Positions 1-9,231 of a stretch of 64,000 nt of DNA are shown one piece after another. The translations under genes and the position numbers were made by a program. Position 1 is the stretch's first letter. The number at the start of each line of letters is the position of its first letter. The DNA is from an uncultured Collinsella sp. GTDB taxonomy: Bacteria > Actinomycetota > Coriobacteriia > Coriobacteriales > Coriobacteriaceae. The notes beneath the pieces are model-generated. The model made no database searches. It was not told where the DNA came from and was given only the letters and a program-made list of their open reading frames with translations. Location: contig CAUBVH010000002.1 in assembly GCA_958439425.1 (NCBI GenBank), positions 1-64,000 of the forward strand. The letters run 5' to 3'.

Positions 1-84
1 TCGGCGGGGCCATTGTGGCCCTTGACAGTGGATTGGGTCATATGAGCGAGCGGGCCGCATTTGAGACAAGGTGACGTGAAACGA

Positions 85-113
85 AAGGGCGCTGACCTTC
101 TGGTCGCGCCCTT
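85..113 (-). terminator. Hairpin terminator downstream of tyrS
   Basis: A stem AAGGGCGC/GCGCCCTT extended by GACC/GGTC around a TTCT loop, with one bulged T. Read on the minus strand it is followed by the weak T-rich stretch TTCGTTT, so it probably ends the tyrS transcript. The rest of bases 1-187 shows no gene. Confidence 0.6.
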
Positions 114-162
114 GAAGTTGAACGTCAGATTGTACAGGTGCGGTCCGCGCAGTGTCGGCCGG

Positions 163-186
163 TCCGCCGTTCGGCAGAACGGCGGA
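163..186 (-). terminator. Hairpin at the tyrS stop codon
   Basis: A perfect 10-bp inverted repeat (TCCGCCGTTC / GAACGGCGGA) with a 4-base loop starts one base after the tyrS stop codon. No T-run follows, so it may be an RNA-stabilising stem rather than the terminator itself. Confidence 0.45.
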
Positions 187-187
187 A

Positions 188-1399
188 CTAAATCAACTTG
201 AAGCCCTTGCGCTTGCCTACGGAGAGGGTGTCGCCCAGCTTGAGGGCACTGGGGTCGATGTTGTAGCTCTTGGGAGCCACGGCCTCGCCGTTGATCTTGA
301 CGCCGCCGCCGTCGATATCGCGGCGGGCCTGGCCGGCGCTCACCGAAAGGCCCAGGTCCTTAAGCAGGCCTGCGAGGTAGATCTGGCCCTCGTCGTTGAC
401 GGTCAGCTCGACATGCTTCTCGGGGAAGTCCGCAAGCTGGCCCTCCTTGAACACGCGGTCGAACTCGGCCTGAGCCTCGTCGCCGGCGCCGGCGCCGTGG
501 TAGGTGTCGCACAGGTCGCGGCCCAGAGCGCGCTTGAGCTCGTAGGGGTCGGCAGAACCGTCGGCCAGGGCGGCGTCGATCTTGTCGACCTCGGCCGGGG
601 TGAGCGAGCTGGCCAGACGATAGTACTTGCCGATCATCTCGTCGGGGATAGACATGGTCTTGCCGAACATATCCTTGGGAGCGTCGGTCAGGCCGATGTA
701 GTTGCCGTAGGACTTGGACATCTTGCGCACGCCGTCGGTACCCTCGAGCAGCGGCATGGTGAGCGCGATCTGCGGCTCCATGCCCATCTTCTCCATAAGC
801 TCGCGGCCAGCGAGCAGGTTGAAGAGCTGGTCGGTGCCGCCCATCTCCACGTCGGCCTTGATCTGAACGGAGTCGAAGGCCTGCATCACGGGGTACAGGA
901 ACTCGTGCAGGGCGATCGGCGTCTGGGACTGGTAGCGCTTGGTAAAGTCATCGCGCTCGAGGATGCGGGCGACGGTGAACTTGGAGCACACCTGCAGCAG
1001 GCCGGCCAGATCCATCGACAGGATCCAGTCGCCGTTGTGCACGATGGTGGTCTTCTCGGGATCCAGGATCTTCATGGCCTGGCTCACGTAGGTCTCGGCG
1101 TTGGCCTCGATCTGCTCCTGCGAAAGTTGCGGGCGGGTGGAGTTCTTGCCCGAGGGGTCGCCGATCAGTGCGGTGCCGTTACCGATGATGAGGGTGACGT
1201 TGTGGCCCAGGTCCTGGAACTGACGCATCTTGCGCAGGGGCACGGCATGGCCCAGGTGCAGGTCGGGGCTGGTGGGATCGACGCCGAGCTTGATGTTGAG
1301 GGGCTCGCCCTTCTCAAGCTTCTTGCGAAGGTCGGCCTCGGGGACGATCTGCGCTGCGCCCGAGGTGATGATACGCATTTGCTCGTCGACAGACAGCAT
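188..1399 (-). CDS. tyrS: Tyrosyl-tRNA synthetase
   Basis: Charges tRNA-Tyr with tyrosine in the cytoplasm. The 403-residue protein is full length for the bacterial family. Visible are the class I signature HLGH (residues 48-51), the second signature KMSKS in the context RKMSKSYGNY (about residue 227), and a C-terminal S4-like RNA-binding domain ending in GKRKGFKLI. The ATG is preceded by AAAGGAGG at good spacing. The 97-base gap to the upstream U32 gene shows no T-box-like leader, although tyrS is T-box controlled in many Firmicutes. The two genes may be co-transcribed. Identification is certain; regulation is not visible. Confidence 0.97.
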   Translation of the reverse strand: MLSVDEQMRIITSGAAQIVPEADLRKKLEKGEPLNIKLGVDPTSPDLHLGHAVPLRKMRQFQDLGHNVTLIIGNGTALIGDPSGKNSTRPQLSQEQIEANAETYVSQAMKILDPEKTTIVHNGDWILSMDLAGLLQVCSKFTVARILERDDFTKRYQSQTPIALHEFLYPVMQAFDSVQIKADVEMGGTDQLFNLLAGRELMEKMGMEPQIALTMPLLEGTDGVRKMSKSYGNYIGLTDAPKDMFGKTMSIPDEMIGKYYRLASSLTPAEVDKIDAALADGSADPYELKRALGRDLCDTYHGAGAGDEAQAEFDRVFKEGQLADFPEKHVELTVNDEGQIYLAGLLKDLGLSVSAGQARRDIDGGGVKINGEAVAPKSYNIDPSALKLGDTLSVGKRKGFKLI

Positions 1400-1496
1400 T
1401 GGGTATCCTCCTTTTGCTATAGCACCCTCACCGGATACGGCGGTGCTCGAAGTTCATAAACCCACTCATAATAACCAAAACGGCGCGGCCGAACAC

Positions 1497-3467
1497 CTAC
1501 GACAGGAAAATCCTCGTCCTGCCGCACGCGTCGATAACGACCGGCAAACGCGTGCCGTCACGTTCGACCAAAAAGTGCGCCCGCTGACGGCGCGAGCAGT
1601 CACGGCAACGGACCTGCCCCGTCGCATCCGTGACGCAGGCGCCCTCGGCAGTCAGCAAGCAGTGCTCGCACACCATAAGCTCGGGACGGTCGGCGTCAAC
1701 AGGCCCCAAGACACCGGGGCAAGCGGCAAGCTCGGCAACACGCTCCGCGTCGTCGGCGACAAGCTCGGCAGGCACATACACACGGCCCGCGCCGAGCCCG
1801 CGTAGCCAGGCAAGCGTAGCCCGGTTTGCGCAAAACACCGGTGCCGCAACGTCAAACGCCACGCCCAGCTCACGCGCCATCGCCACCTGTCCCAGATTAC
1901 GACAGACGACGCGTCCGGCACGCCGCATAAGCGAGCGGGTACGCGAGGCATCGGCTGCGCGACAGACCTCGTCAAGCACCACAACGGCGTCGGACAAATC
2001 GAGTTCTCCGCGCGGGTCGGCATCCATCAGCCGCCAGGCAAAGACCATGCGATCGGAAGCCCCCTTTTCCGTCGGCTCCGTCAACGCCGCCTCGGGCACG
2101 TCGCCAACAGTCATGGCGGCCTCAAAGGGCAGTATCTCAACGGCTCGTGCAACGGGTACGACCGCATCCGCCTCGACCCGCATGTGCCCCAGCGCCGTCG
2201 CCGTCTGCTCCAACACGCCGGCGCTACGAATCAGGTACACCTCGCATCCCGCATCCACCTTGCGCTTGCAGTGCACGACAACGCGCTCCCCCGCCGCTGC
2301 ATCCACCGGGCAGGGCACCTGGGGCCAGCGCTTGGGCACATCGGGGCGTGCATCGGCACCCGGATAGAACCGGATCTCGAGCGTGTCGCCCGCGGCCACG
2401 GCGGCATCGAGTTCGACGGTCACCTCTTCGTGACCCACCGTCACCAAGTGGCCCACGCGCACGCCCTGGTTAATCGCACGCTCAAAGCTCATGAGCTCAG
2501 CACCCGATCGCCCCCGCAGATACGCATCGGTAAACCCGCGGTTGAACGACCTGCCCAGCTCGCGCTCGAGCGCCGACACGGCAGCGACATCCCACGCGCC
2601 ATCGCGCAGCATATCGAGTGCACGACGCCACACCCGCACCACGTTGAACACGTAGTCAGGGTTTTTCATGCGCCCCTCGATCTTGAGCGACGCCACCCCG
2701 GCCCCAACAAGCTCGGGCAGGTGCGCAATGCCCAGATAGTCGCGCGGGCACAGCAGACGATCGCCCTCCACGGAAACGACGCTCTCCCCCGCCTCGTCCA
2801 CCAGGTCGTACGCCAAGCGACACGGCTGCGTACAGTCGCCGCGCATCGCCGATCGTCCACGGCGCAGAGCCGAAAACTCGCAGGCGCCCGAATATCCAAT
2901 GCAAATCGCGCCATGGCAGAATACCTCGATAGGCACGCCGGTAGCACACAGGGCGGCAATCTCGTCGACCGCCAGCTCGCGGGCGGTCGTCACGCGCTCG
3001 ACCCCGAGCTCGTCGGCAGCCAGGCGCACGGCGCCTTCGCTATGAACGCCCGCCTGCGTGGACAGGTGAATCTCGACCCCGGGAATCGCCGCGCGCAACG
3101 CGCATACCAATCCGGCGTCGGCAACAATCAGGGCATCGGCACCCAGCCCCAACGCATGGACCCCCAACGCCACCGCGTCGGCCAACTCGTCGTCGAACAC
3201 AAACACGTTGAGGGTCACGTATACACGCACGCCGTGCGCATGCGCCACGACGCAGCCGCGGGCGAACTCGTCGTCGGTAAAGCCGTGTGCGCTCACGCGG
3301 GCGTTAAACCCGCCCAGGCCCGCATAGATGGCATCGGCGCCCGCCGCAATCGCCGCGAGCATCTGATCGAGTCCGCCGGCAGGCGCCAGCAGCTCGGGCA
3401 GCGCCGCCTCGGCAGCCCCCGGCTCGTTATCGCATTGTCCACTCGGCCCCGTCGTCCGAATCGCCAT
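1497..3467 (-). CDS. U32 family peptidase / tRNA or rRNA hydroxylation protein
   Basis: Member of peptidase family U32, many of whose bacterial members (TrhP, RlhA) are prephenate-dependent RNA cytidine/uridine hydroxylation proteins rather than proteases. The N-terminal PELLAPAGG start and the family signature EVFCHGAICIGYSGACEFSA followed by RGDCTQPCRLAY are present, with cysteines placed to hold a 4Fe-4S cluster. At about 656 residues it is close to RlhA in length and longer than TrhP. I chose the start at 3467 because AAGGAG lies 8 bases upstream; an earlier in-frame ATG at 3497 has no ribosome site. A second, longer U32 protein is encoded at 52349-54844. Whether the substrate is tRNA or 23S rRNA cannot be told from sequence. 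Confidence 0.88.
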   Translation of the reverse strand: MAIRTTGPSGQCDNEPGAAEAALPELLAPAGGLDQMLAAIAAGADAIYAGLGGFNARVSAHGFTDDEFARGCVVAHAHGVRVYVTLNVFVFDDELADAVALGVHALGLGADALIVADAGLVCALRAAIPGVEIHLSTQAGVHSEGAVRLAADELGVERVTTARELAVDEIAALCATGVPIEVFCHGAICIGYSGACEFSALRRGRSAMRGDCTQPCRLAYDLVDEAGESVVSVEGDRLLCPRDYLGIAHLPELVGAGVASLKIEGRMKNPDYVFNVVRVWRRALDMLRDGAWDVAAVSALERELGRSFNRGFTDAYLRGRSGAELMSFERAINQGVRVGHLVTVGHEEVTVELDAAVAAGDTLEIRFYPGADARPDVPKRWPQVPCPVDAAAGERVVVHCKRKVDAGCEVYLIRSAGVLEQTATALGHMRVEADAVVPVARAVEILPFEAAMTVGDVPEAALTEPTEKGASDRMVFAWRLMDADPRGELDLSDAVVVLDEVCRAADASRTRSLMRRAGRVVCRNLGQVAMARELGVAFDVAAPVFCANRATLAWLRGLGAGRVYVPAELVADDAERVAELAACPGVLGPVDADRPELMVCEHCLLTAEGACVTDATGQVRCRDCSRRQRAHFLVERDGTRLPVVIDACGRTRIFLS

Positions 3468-3632
3468 CGGCAAACTCCTTACCAACAAGGTATGCATTCA
3501 CTCTGAAAAATACCGTCATCCAGCATACACGAGGCCTCGCGCGCCTCGTTTGGTTTATCGTGTAATAACTTATGTCCATCCTGCCCCAGCGGCGCACCCG
3601 CCGCCCGGCACGACATACCTGGAGGTCAATAT

Positions 3633-5858
3633 ATGGGTCCTCGCCAACGACAGGGGCGCAGTCGTTCCAAGACGCATGCCCTGCCCATGATCCTGCTCTC
3701 GTTCTTGGGCCTTTTGCTCATCGCGGGCGTAGCGTTTGGGATTGGCATGATCGGCAACGTCAATCGTTGGCTGTCCGATCTGCCCGACTATACCGACGCC
3801 AACGCCTATCTGGTGAGTGAACCCACCGAGATCGTCGATTGCAACGGCAACAAGATCGCGAGCTTCTACACGCAAAACCGCAAGTCCATCACCAAGGACC
3901 AGGTTTCCCCGTACGTGCTGCAGGGCACCGTCGACGTCGAGGACGAGCGCTTCTACGAGCATGGCGGCATCGACCTGTGGGGCATTGCTCGCGCAGCGGT
4001 GGCGACCCTTTCCGGTGGCCACGAGGGCGCCTCGACCATCACCCAACAGCTGGTGCGTAACACCATCCTGCAAGAGGAGCAGTTCGACTCGACCATCGAG
4101 CGTAAGGTCCGCGAGGCCTACATCGCCATCAAGATGGAGGAAATGTACTCCAAGGACGAGATCCTCATGATGTACCTCAACACCATCTATTACGGCCACG
4201 GTGCCTACGGCATCGAGGCCGCAGCCGAGACCTATCTGTCCAAGAGCGCCGCCGACCTCACCCTGAGCGAGGCCGCGCTGCTCATCGGCCTTCCCAACTC
4301 GCCTTCGCAGTACGACCCCACGGTCAATCCCGATCTGGCACTGTCTCGCCGCAACAAGGTTCTCGATAACATGCTGCGCCTGGGCCACATCACCCAGAAG
4401 GAGCACGACGCCGCGCAGGCAGAGCCCATCACCCTCAACGTAACTGAAATTTCGGGCAGTGGCGTCGACGTGTATTCGCAGCCCTACTTTGTCGCCTATG
4501 TTAAGCAGCTGCTGGAGCAGGAGTTCTCCACCGACGTGCTGTTTAAGGGCGGCCTAACCGTCAAGACTACCATCGACCCGACCATGCAGCAGACCGCCGA
4601 GGAGGCCGTGCGCGCCCAGCTCGACACGCTTTCGCTCGACGGCCTGGACATGGGTATGGTCGTCGTCGACCCCAAGACCGGCTACATCAAGTGCATGGTG
4701 GGCGGCTACGACTATAACGCCGACGAGAACCACGTGAACCACGCCACGGCCAAGCGTCCCGTAGGCTCCACGTTTAAGGCCTTTACGCTGGCCACTGCCA
4801 TCCAAAACGGCATGAACCCCAACGTCACCCTCAATTGCAACTCGCCTCTTACAGCCAAGGGCACCACGACCAAGGTGCAAAACTATGCCAACCAGAGCTA
4901 CGGTACCATCACGCTCAAACAGGCGACGGCATACTCCTCCAACACCGGCTATATCCAGGTTGCAGAGGCTATCGGCAATAACAAGATCATGTCCCTCGTC
5001 AAAAAGCTCGGCATCGATCCTTCTAAGGACAATATCGAGGACGTTCCCGTCATGACGCTCGGTACCGGCTCCATCTCGCCGCTCGAGATGGCCGCGGCCT
5101 ATGCCACGTTTGCCAACGGCGGTTACTATCGCCAGCCGATCGCCATCACCGAGATTGATTCGCGAACTGGCTCGGTGCTGTACCAGCACACCGATAACCC
5201 CTCGCAGGTGCTCTCCACCGGCGAGGCCGCGGCAGTGACCGACGTCCTGACCGGCGTCATGCAGGGCAGCGGCACGGGTGCCGCCGGCGCGCTGAGCGTC
5301 AACCAGCCCTATGCCGGCAAGACGGGTACCACCGACAACACCACCAACCTTTGGTTCTGCGGCTACACGCCGCAGCTGGCATGCGCCCTGTGGACCGGTT
5401 ATTCCGCAGGCGAGATTCCCATCCAAAAGTACGGCATGGACCTGCTGGGCGATAGCACCAACCTGCCCGTCTTTAAGAAGTTTATGAACACTGTTCTTGC
5501 GGGGACCGGGCGCGAGGAATTCCCGACCGGAACGGCTCCCACGTACAAGAACAATAACGTCTGGAAGTTCTACGGCACCAGCAGCGCCAGGAAGTCGGAA
5601 AACGAGGAAAACGAAGACAAGGGGGGGACCACCACAACAACGACCACGACTACCACGACGACCGAGACCACGGGTGGCGATACGACCGGCGGCAACGGTG
5701 CGACCGGCGGCGACGGTACAACGGGCGGAGACGGCACGACAGGCGGCGACGGCAGTGGCGGCGAGGGCGGCTCTCCTACTCCTACCCCCACCCCTACTCC
5801 TACTCCCACGCCCACGCCCACGCCTACCCCCACGCCCGATCCTTCAACAGGTCAGTAG
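3633..5858 (+). CDS. Class A penicillin-binding protein (transglycosylase/transpeptidase)
   Basis: Bifunctional peptidoglycan synthase at the outer face of the membrane. A short basic cytoplasmic tail and one membrane anchor (about residues 18-42) precede the GT51 transglycosylase domain, with EDERFYEHGG (near 104) and GASTITQQLVRN. The transpeptidase domain has STFK (near 378), SSN (near 434) and KTGT (near 562). The final 100 residues are low complexity: a threonine run, Gly-Gly-Asp-Gly-Thr repeats, then a Pro-Thr alternation. This tail probably spans or contacts the wall. The DNA encoding it is a near-microsatellite and could slip in length. GGAGGT sits just upstream of the ATG. The gene is divergent from the U32 gene, and an intrinsic terminator follows. 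Confidence 0.96.
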   Translation: MGPRQRQGRSRSKTHALPMILLSFLGLLLIAGVAFGIGMIGNVNRWLSDLPDYTDANAYLVSEPTEIVDCNGNKIASFYTQNRKSITKDQVSPYVLQGTVDVEDERFYEHGGIDLWGIARAAVATLSGGHEGASTITQQLVRNTILQEEQFDSTIERKVREAYIAIKMEEMYSKDEILMMYLNTIYYGHGAYGIEAAAETYLSKSAADLTLSEAALLIGLPNSPSQYDPTVNPDLALSRRNKVLDNMLRLGHITQKEHDAAQAEPITLNVTEISGSGVDVYSQPYFVAYVKQLLEQEFSTDVLFKGGLTVKTTIDPTMQQTAEEAVRAQLDTLSLDGLDMGMVVVDPKTGYIKCMVGGYDYNADENHVNHATAKRPVGSTFKAFTLATAIQNGMNPNVTLNCNSPLTAKGTTTKVQNYANQSYGTITLKQATAYSSNTGYIQVAEAIGNNKIMSLVKKLGIDPSKDNIEDVPVMTLGTGSISPLEMAAAYATFANGGYYRQPIAITEIDSRTGSVLYQHTDNPSQVLSTGEAAAVTDVLTGVMQGSGTGAAGALSVNQPYAGKTGTTDNTTNLWFCGYTPQLACALWTGYSAGEIPIQKYGMDLLGDSTNLPVFKKFMNTVLAGTGREEFPTGTAPTYKNNNVWKFYGTSSARKSENEENEDKGGTTTTTTTTTTTTETTGGDTTGGNGATGGDGTTGGDGTTGGDGSGGEGGSPTPTPTPTPTPTPTPTPTPTPDPSTGQ

Positions 5859-5877
5859 CCAGCCATAGCCAGCAATA

Positions 5878-5915
5878 GGGCCCGGACAGCGCGCACGCTG
5901 CACGGGCCCCTTTTT
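5878..5915 (+). terminator. Intrinsic terminator of the PBP gene
   Basis: GGGCCCG/CGGGCCC stem with an 18-base loop, followed on the plus strand by C and five T residues. Confidence 0.85.
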
Positions 5916-5960
5916 CGTCTTACCCGGACAATGCCACCGTACGTCTCCAGGTACCGACAC

Positions 5961-5987
5961 AAAAAGACGCCGGCTCTAGCCGGCGTC
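5961..5987 (-). terminator. Intrinsic terminator of argR
   Basis: A perfect 9-bp stem GACGCCGGC/GCCGGCGTC with a 4-base loop. On the minus strand it is followed by TTTTT. It faces the PBP terminator, so the two convergent genes are insulated. Confidence 0.88.
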
Positions 5988-6041
5988 CCCTCAAGTTTAT
6001 GAAACTGCGTATACGTAAACGACGCGCACGCCGCACATCCC

Positions 6042-6479
6042 CTACTTACGAGAGCTACTCAGCTTGTTGATGAGCGCCTCAAGGCGCTCGCCGTCCTCGG
6101 CTGTCTGCGCAATGACCAGGATCGTGTCGTTGCCGGCAAGCGAGCCGAGCACATCGGGCAGCTCCGCAGCATCGACGGCTGCGGCAATACCAGAAGCCGT
6201 ACCGGGCTGTGCCTTGATCATAACCAGATTATCGGTGCGCAGCACGCCGGTAACCAACTCGGAGACCATGCGCTGCAAATGCAGGTCCTCGGCAAGGACA
6301 TAGATGCCCTCGGGGAGCTTACGCAGCCCCATATCCGCGATGTCGCGCGAAACGGTCGCCTGTGTGCAATCGAAACCCATGGCACGCAGCTCATCTACCA
6401 AAACGCGCTGTGTACGTACGTCCTTGTTGCGCACGATATCTCTGATGGCATCCTGGCGCCCATTGCGTTTTTTAGCCAT
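6042..6479 (-). CDS. argR: Arginine repressor ArgR
   Basis: Arginine-responsive transcriptional regulator that normally works as a hexamer. An N-terminal winged helix contains the family motif CTQATVSRDI, and the C-terminal arginine-binding/oligomerisation domain contains the sequence around PGTASGIAAAVD. The length is 145 residues from the ATG at 6479, which follows GGAGTGAGG; an upstream in-frame start at 6515 lacks a site and would add 12 atypical residues. No arginine biosynthesis genes are in the window, so its targets lie elsewhere. A short palindrome lies upstream and may be its own operator. Confidence 0.95.
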   Translation of the reverse strand: MAKKRNGRQDAIRDIVRNKDVRTQRVLVDELRAMGFDCTQATVSRDIADMGLRKLPEGIYVLAEDLHLQRMVSELVTGVLRTDNLVMIKAQPGTASGIAAAVDAAELPDVLGSLAGNDTILVIAQTAEDGERLEALINKLSSSRK

Positions 6480-6511
6480 ACAAAACCTCACTCCAAAGAT
6501 GGCGGAGACAA

Positions 6512-6526
6512 TCAATCAGTGATTGA
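6512..6526. promoter_or_regulatory. Palindrome upstream of argR
   Basis: TCAATCA-G-TGATTGA, a perfect 7-bp inverted repeat about 32 bases upstream of the argR ATG. It could be an operator, possibly a variant ARG box. The assignment is inference from position only. Confidence 0.4.
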
Positions 6527-6611
6527 ATAGTTTAGCGCTATTAAAGGGTATTTGTGAATAAGAACGCATTTCGAAACAATTCCATGCAAGATTATTTCGA
6601 ACATAGCCGTC

Positions 6612-7652
6612 TTAAGCAGTTTTGGCGCCCGTGCGGTTAAAAAAAGCGGCCAGGTGCGTATATATCACGCAACGCGCAGGCTTGGCACGGGCAATCGGTC
6701 CAAACAACAGGCCGAGTCGACGATGGTTGTCGCTGAGTGCCGCGGCCATCTGACGAGTCCGAGATGCCTCGAGCATATCACGCAAACGAGCGGAACGCTC
6801 AATTGAAGAAACCCCATGCGGGCTCAAGCACAAGTTTTCGATGCAGGCGACCAGCCCGGCGAAGTAAAACATATGGCTCTCCACCTTTAGCTGCGTGTCG
6901 CTGCTCGCCTCTGCAAGCGAATCAGTAAGCGCGTCAAGCGCCCGGGCGTCATCGGTAAGCTTGGCAAACAATGTGGGGTCAAAAGCATCTGTGAGCTGCG
7001 GCGCCACCGCGTGGAAACAGGCGCCACCGCACCCAGATATGCGTTGCGCCTGCGAAAGAGCGCATGTCATAAACCCAATCGTGCGAAACGCACGATCTCG
7101 CGACAAACACGTCTCGAACAACGAGCGGCTATACATCACACCAGAAGTCTGGGCAATCAGGCCGCCGGAAATCATCTGAGACAGACCAGCCGCCAAAGAA
7201 GCACGGTCATCGATCGTAAGAGAGGTGGCATCCAGTACGCGCGAATGGCGCTCACGATGAGCGTCGTAGCGGTCGAGCGATGCCGTGGGAATCACCATGT
7301 CTGCCGCAGCATCGCATGCAACATCGACCATCTTAGAAAGGGACTGCGGGGTAAACCACTCGTCGGCGTTCATGGCAACTATCTGCAAGCCACGCGAGGC
7401 GGCAAAACCGGCCTTGAGGCATGCTCCGTGCGCCGAATCCTCGACGTCGATCAAATCGATGTGAATATCTCTGCCGGCGGCAACCTCGAGCGAATGGCGC
7501 ACACCCGGTGCGACATCGCGGAATACGACAACAATCTGCAGATCATAGAGGTCTTGGTTCTGGACGCTCTCGAGCGCGCGCATCGCATAGCTGGGTGCAC
7601 CCTCGACAACGAGGATTACAGAAAGTCGCGGATGCGAACCACGTCGAACCAA
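6612..7652 (-). CDS. Family 2 (GT-A) glycosyltransferase
   Basis: Cytoplasmic GT2-like sugar transferase. The N-terminal nucleotide-sugar fold is clear: SVILVV, then ALESVQNQDLYDLQIVVVF, then an acidic position in MNADEWF where the family's D-x-D metal motif normally lies. The C-terminal third, with several Cys and His residues, is unlike common relatives and the acceptor is unknown. The likely start is TTG at 7652, preceded by a GAGGA-like site; no ATG fits the beginning of the domain. It stands alone between argR and truA. Two direct copies of ATGTTGCAC (7733 and 7753) lie in its upstream region. Confidence 0.72.
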   Translation of the reverse strand: MVRRGSHPRLSVILVVEGAPSYAMRALESVQNQDLYDLQIVVVFRDVAPGVRHSLEVAAGRDIHIDLIDVEDSAHGACLKAGFAASRGLQIVAMNADEWFTPQSLSKMVDVACDAAADMVIPTASLDRYDAHRERHSRVLDATSLTIDDRASLAAGLSQMISGGLIAQTSGVMYSRSLFETCLSRDRAFRTIGFMTCALSQAQRISGCGGACFHAVAPQLTDAFDPTLFAKLTDDARALDALTDSLAEASSDTQLKVESHMFYFAGLVACIENLCLSPHGVSSIERSARLRDMLEASRTRQMAAALSDNHRRLGLLFGPIARAKPARCVIYTHLAAFFNRTGAKTA

Positions 7653-7816
7653 GTTTTCCGTCCTCTCGACAGCGCCAAATCAAACCGTCGTTCATGGTAC
7701 ACCCGAGCTATAAAAGCAACGAGCCGCCTAACATGTTGCACGCCAAGAACAGATGTTGCACACGCGCAGCTCACACATGGTATGTGCCGCCAGGTACGGA
7801 TGCGTCGAGCACTCCC

Positions 7817-8641
7817 CTAGTCGAGCACGACAAGATCGTCAGGGCCGTAATCCACGCCCATAAACGTAAGGCCGCAGGCAGGCGCCGTGGGACCCGCAGC
7901 GGTACGGTCGCAGGCGTCAATAACCTCGCGCATCCACTGGGGATCGCGACGATGCATGCCAATCTCGACGAGGGTGCCCACAATGGTTCGCACCATCGAA
8001 TGCAAAAACGCATTGCCCTCGATGGTAAACGTGAGGATGTCCTCGCCAAAGGCGACCTCATGGCCAAACTCGGCGCGCATTACGCAGCGGTGCGTAGGCT
8101 TGCCCACGGCAGAGGCCGCCTTGCAAAAGCTCTTAAAGTCCTGCTCGCCCAAGAGCGCAGGGCAGGCGGCCCCCATCGCATCGACGTCGAGGGGATAGCG
8201 ATGCCACCACACAGCACCGCGTGACAGTACGGGGCGCGCATCACGATCGGCAATGCGATAGGTGTAAGTACGAGAACGTGCGTCAAAGCGCGCAGAAAAG
8301 CCCTTACGAGCCTTGTAGACCTCATTTATGGCGATATCTTTACCCAGGAGGGCATCCATAGCCCGCAGCCACCTACGGCGCGTACACGCAAGCTCAGCGT
8401 CCGTTACAGGCACGCTGATGTACTGCGCCACGGCATGCACGCCGGCATCGGTTCGCCCCGCACACGTCAGATCGATCGGGCGGCGCAGCAGCGTCTCGAT
8501 AGCACGGCGCAACTCACCCGCAACGGTCGTCTGGCCCGGCTGCTCGGCAAATCCGCTATACGATGAGCCATCGTAGGCAACACGGAACACGAGGGTGGCA
8601 TCGAGCTCAGGAATCGAATTGAAATCAGACGGCGCGGTCAT
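7817..8641 (-). CDS. truA: tRNA pseudouridine(38-40) synthase TruA
   Basis: Converts uridines 38-40 of the tRNA anticodon arm to pseudouridine. The catalytic aspartate is D65 in AGRTDAGVHA. The FRVAYDGSSYSGFA start and a C-terminal segment around FLHSMVRTIVG match the family. I use the ATG at 8641 because GGGAG lies just upstream; the longer frame to 8692 is unlike TruA proteins. It follows rplQ, as in many Gram-positive alpha operons, but a strong terminator separates them, so expression probably depends on read-through or a local promoter. Confidence 0.93.
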   Translation of the reverse strand: MTAPSDFNSIPELDATLVFRVAYDGSSYSGFAEQPGQTTVAGELRRAIETLLRRPIDLTCAGRTDAGVHAVAQYISVPVTDAELACTRRRWLRAMDALLGKDIAINEVYKARKGFSARFDARSRTYTYRIADRDARPVLSRGAVWWHRYPLDVDAMGAACPALLGEQDFKSFCKAASAVGKPTHRCVMRAEFGHEVAFGEDILTFTIEGNAFLHSMVRTIVGTLVEIGMHRRDPQWMREVIDACDRTAAGPTAPACGLTFMGVDYGPDDLVVLD

Positions 8642-8676
8642 GAGCGCTCCCAACAAACAATCAACGGTATCGCGAC

Positions 8677-8707
8677 AAAAAAAGAGGGGCACGCGAACGT
8701 ACCCCTC
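8677..8707 (-). terminator. Intrinsic terminator of the ribosomal operon
   Basis: GAGGGG/CCCCTC stem continued by ACG/CGT with single-base internal mismatch and a CGAA loop. On the minus strand it is followed by seven T residues. It closes the operon after rplQ. Confidence 0.88.
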
Positions 8708-8733
8708 GAATATAGCCTATGCAGACGGATTGT

Positions 8734-9201
8734 CTACTCAGCGGTCTCCTCAGCAGGAGCCTCCTCGGCAGCCTCGACCTTCTTGGGAGCAGCGGCCTTC
8801 TTGGGGGCCGGAGCAGCCTTCTTGGCCTTAGGCGTGCAAGGCTCGGTGACGAGCTCCATGATAACGATAGGAGCATTGTCGCCCTTACGGTTACCGAGCT
8901 TCATGATGCGGGTGTAACCGCCGTTGCGGTCCTGCCACATACCCTGGGCAGCCTTGTCGAAAATCTCGCCAACGAGCTGCTTATCGCCGAGCTTGGCGAT
9001 GGCCAGACGACGAGAGTGCAGGTCGCCCTTCTTGGCCCAGGTGATGATCGGGTCGACGACCGAACGCAGCGCCTTAGCGCGGGTCTCGGTGGTCTTGATG
9101 CGGTCGTTCTCGAAGAGGGCCTTAGCAAGGCTCTTCTTCATGGCCTTGGTGTGGCTCGCATCGGTGCCGAGCTTCAGGCCCTTCTTAACGTTATGACGCA
9201 T
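8734..9201 (-). CDS. rplQ: 50S ribosomal protein L17
   Basis: Large-subunit protein. The conserved opening MRHNVKKGLKLG and the segment RRLAIAKLGDKQ are typical of the family. The 155 residues exceed the usual 115-130 because of an alanine-, lysine- and glutamate-rich tail after about residue 120, as seen in several actinobacteria. Last gene of the operon, directly after rpoA. Confidence 0.97.
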   Translation of the reverse strand: MRHNVKKGLKLGTDASHTKAMKKSLAKALFENDRIKTTETRAKALRSVVDPIITWAKKGDLHSRRLAIAKLGDKQLVGEIFDKAAQGMWQDRNGGYTRIMKLGNRKGDNAPIVIMELVTEPCTPKAKKAAPAPKKAAAPKKVEAAEEAPAEETAE

Positions 9202-9231
9202 GGTCTAGTTTCTCCTCAAAAATGCGAAGCA

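Noticed and set aside
152..1459. Long plus-strand frame opposite tyrS
   Set aside because: It is an antisense shadow caused by high GC and codon bias; the tyrS frame on the other strand accounts for the sequence.
1400..1496. T-box leader for tyrS
   Set aside because: The gap is too short and lacks the T-box core and a terminator/antiterminator pair.
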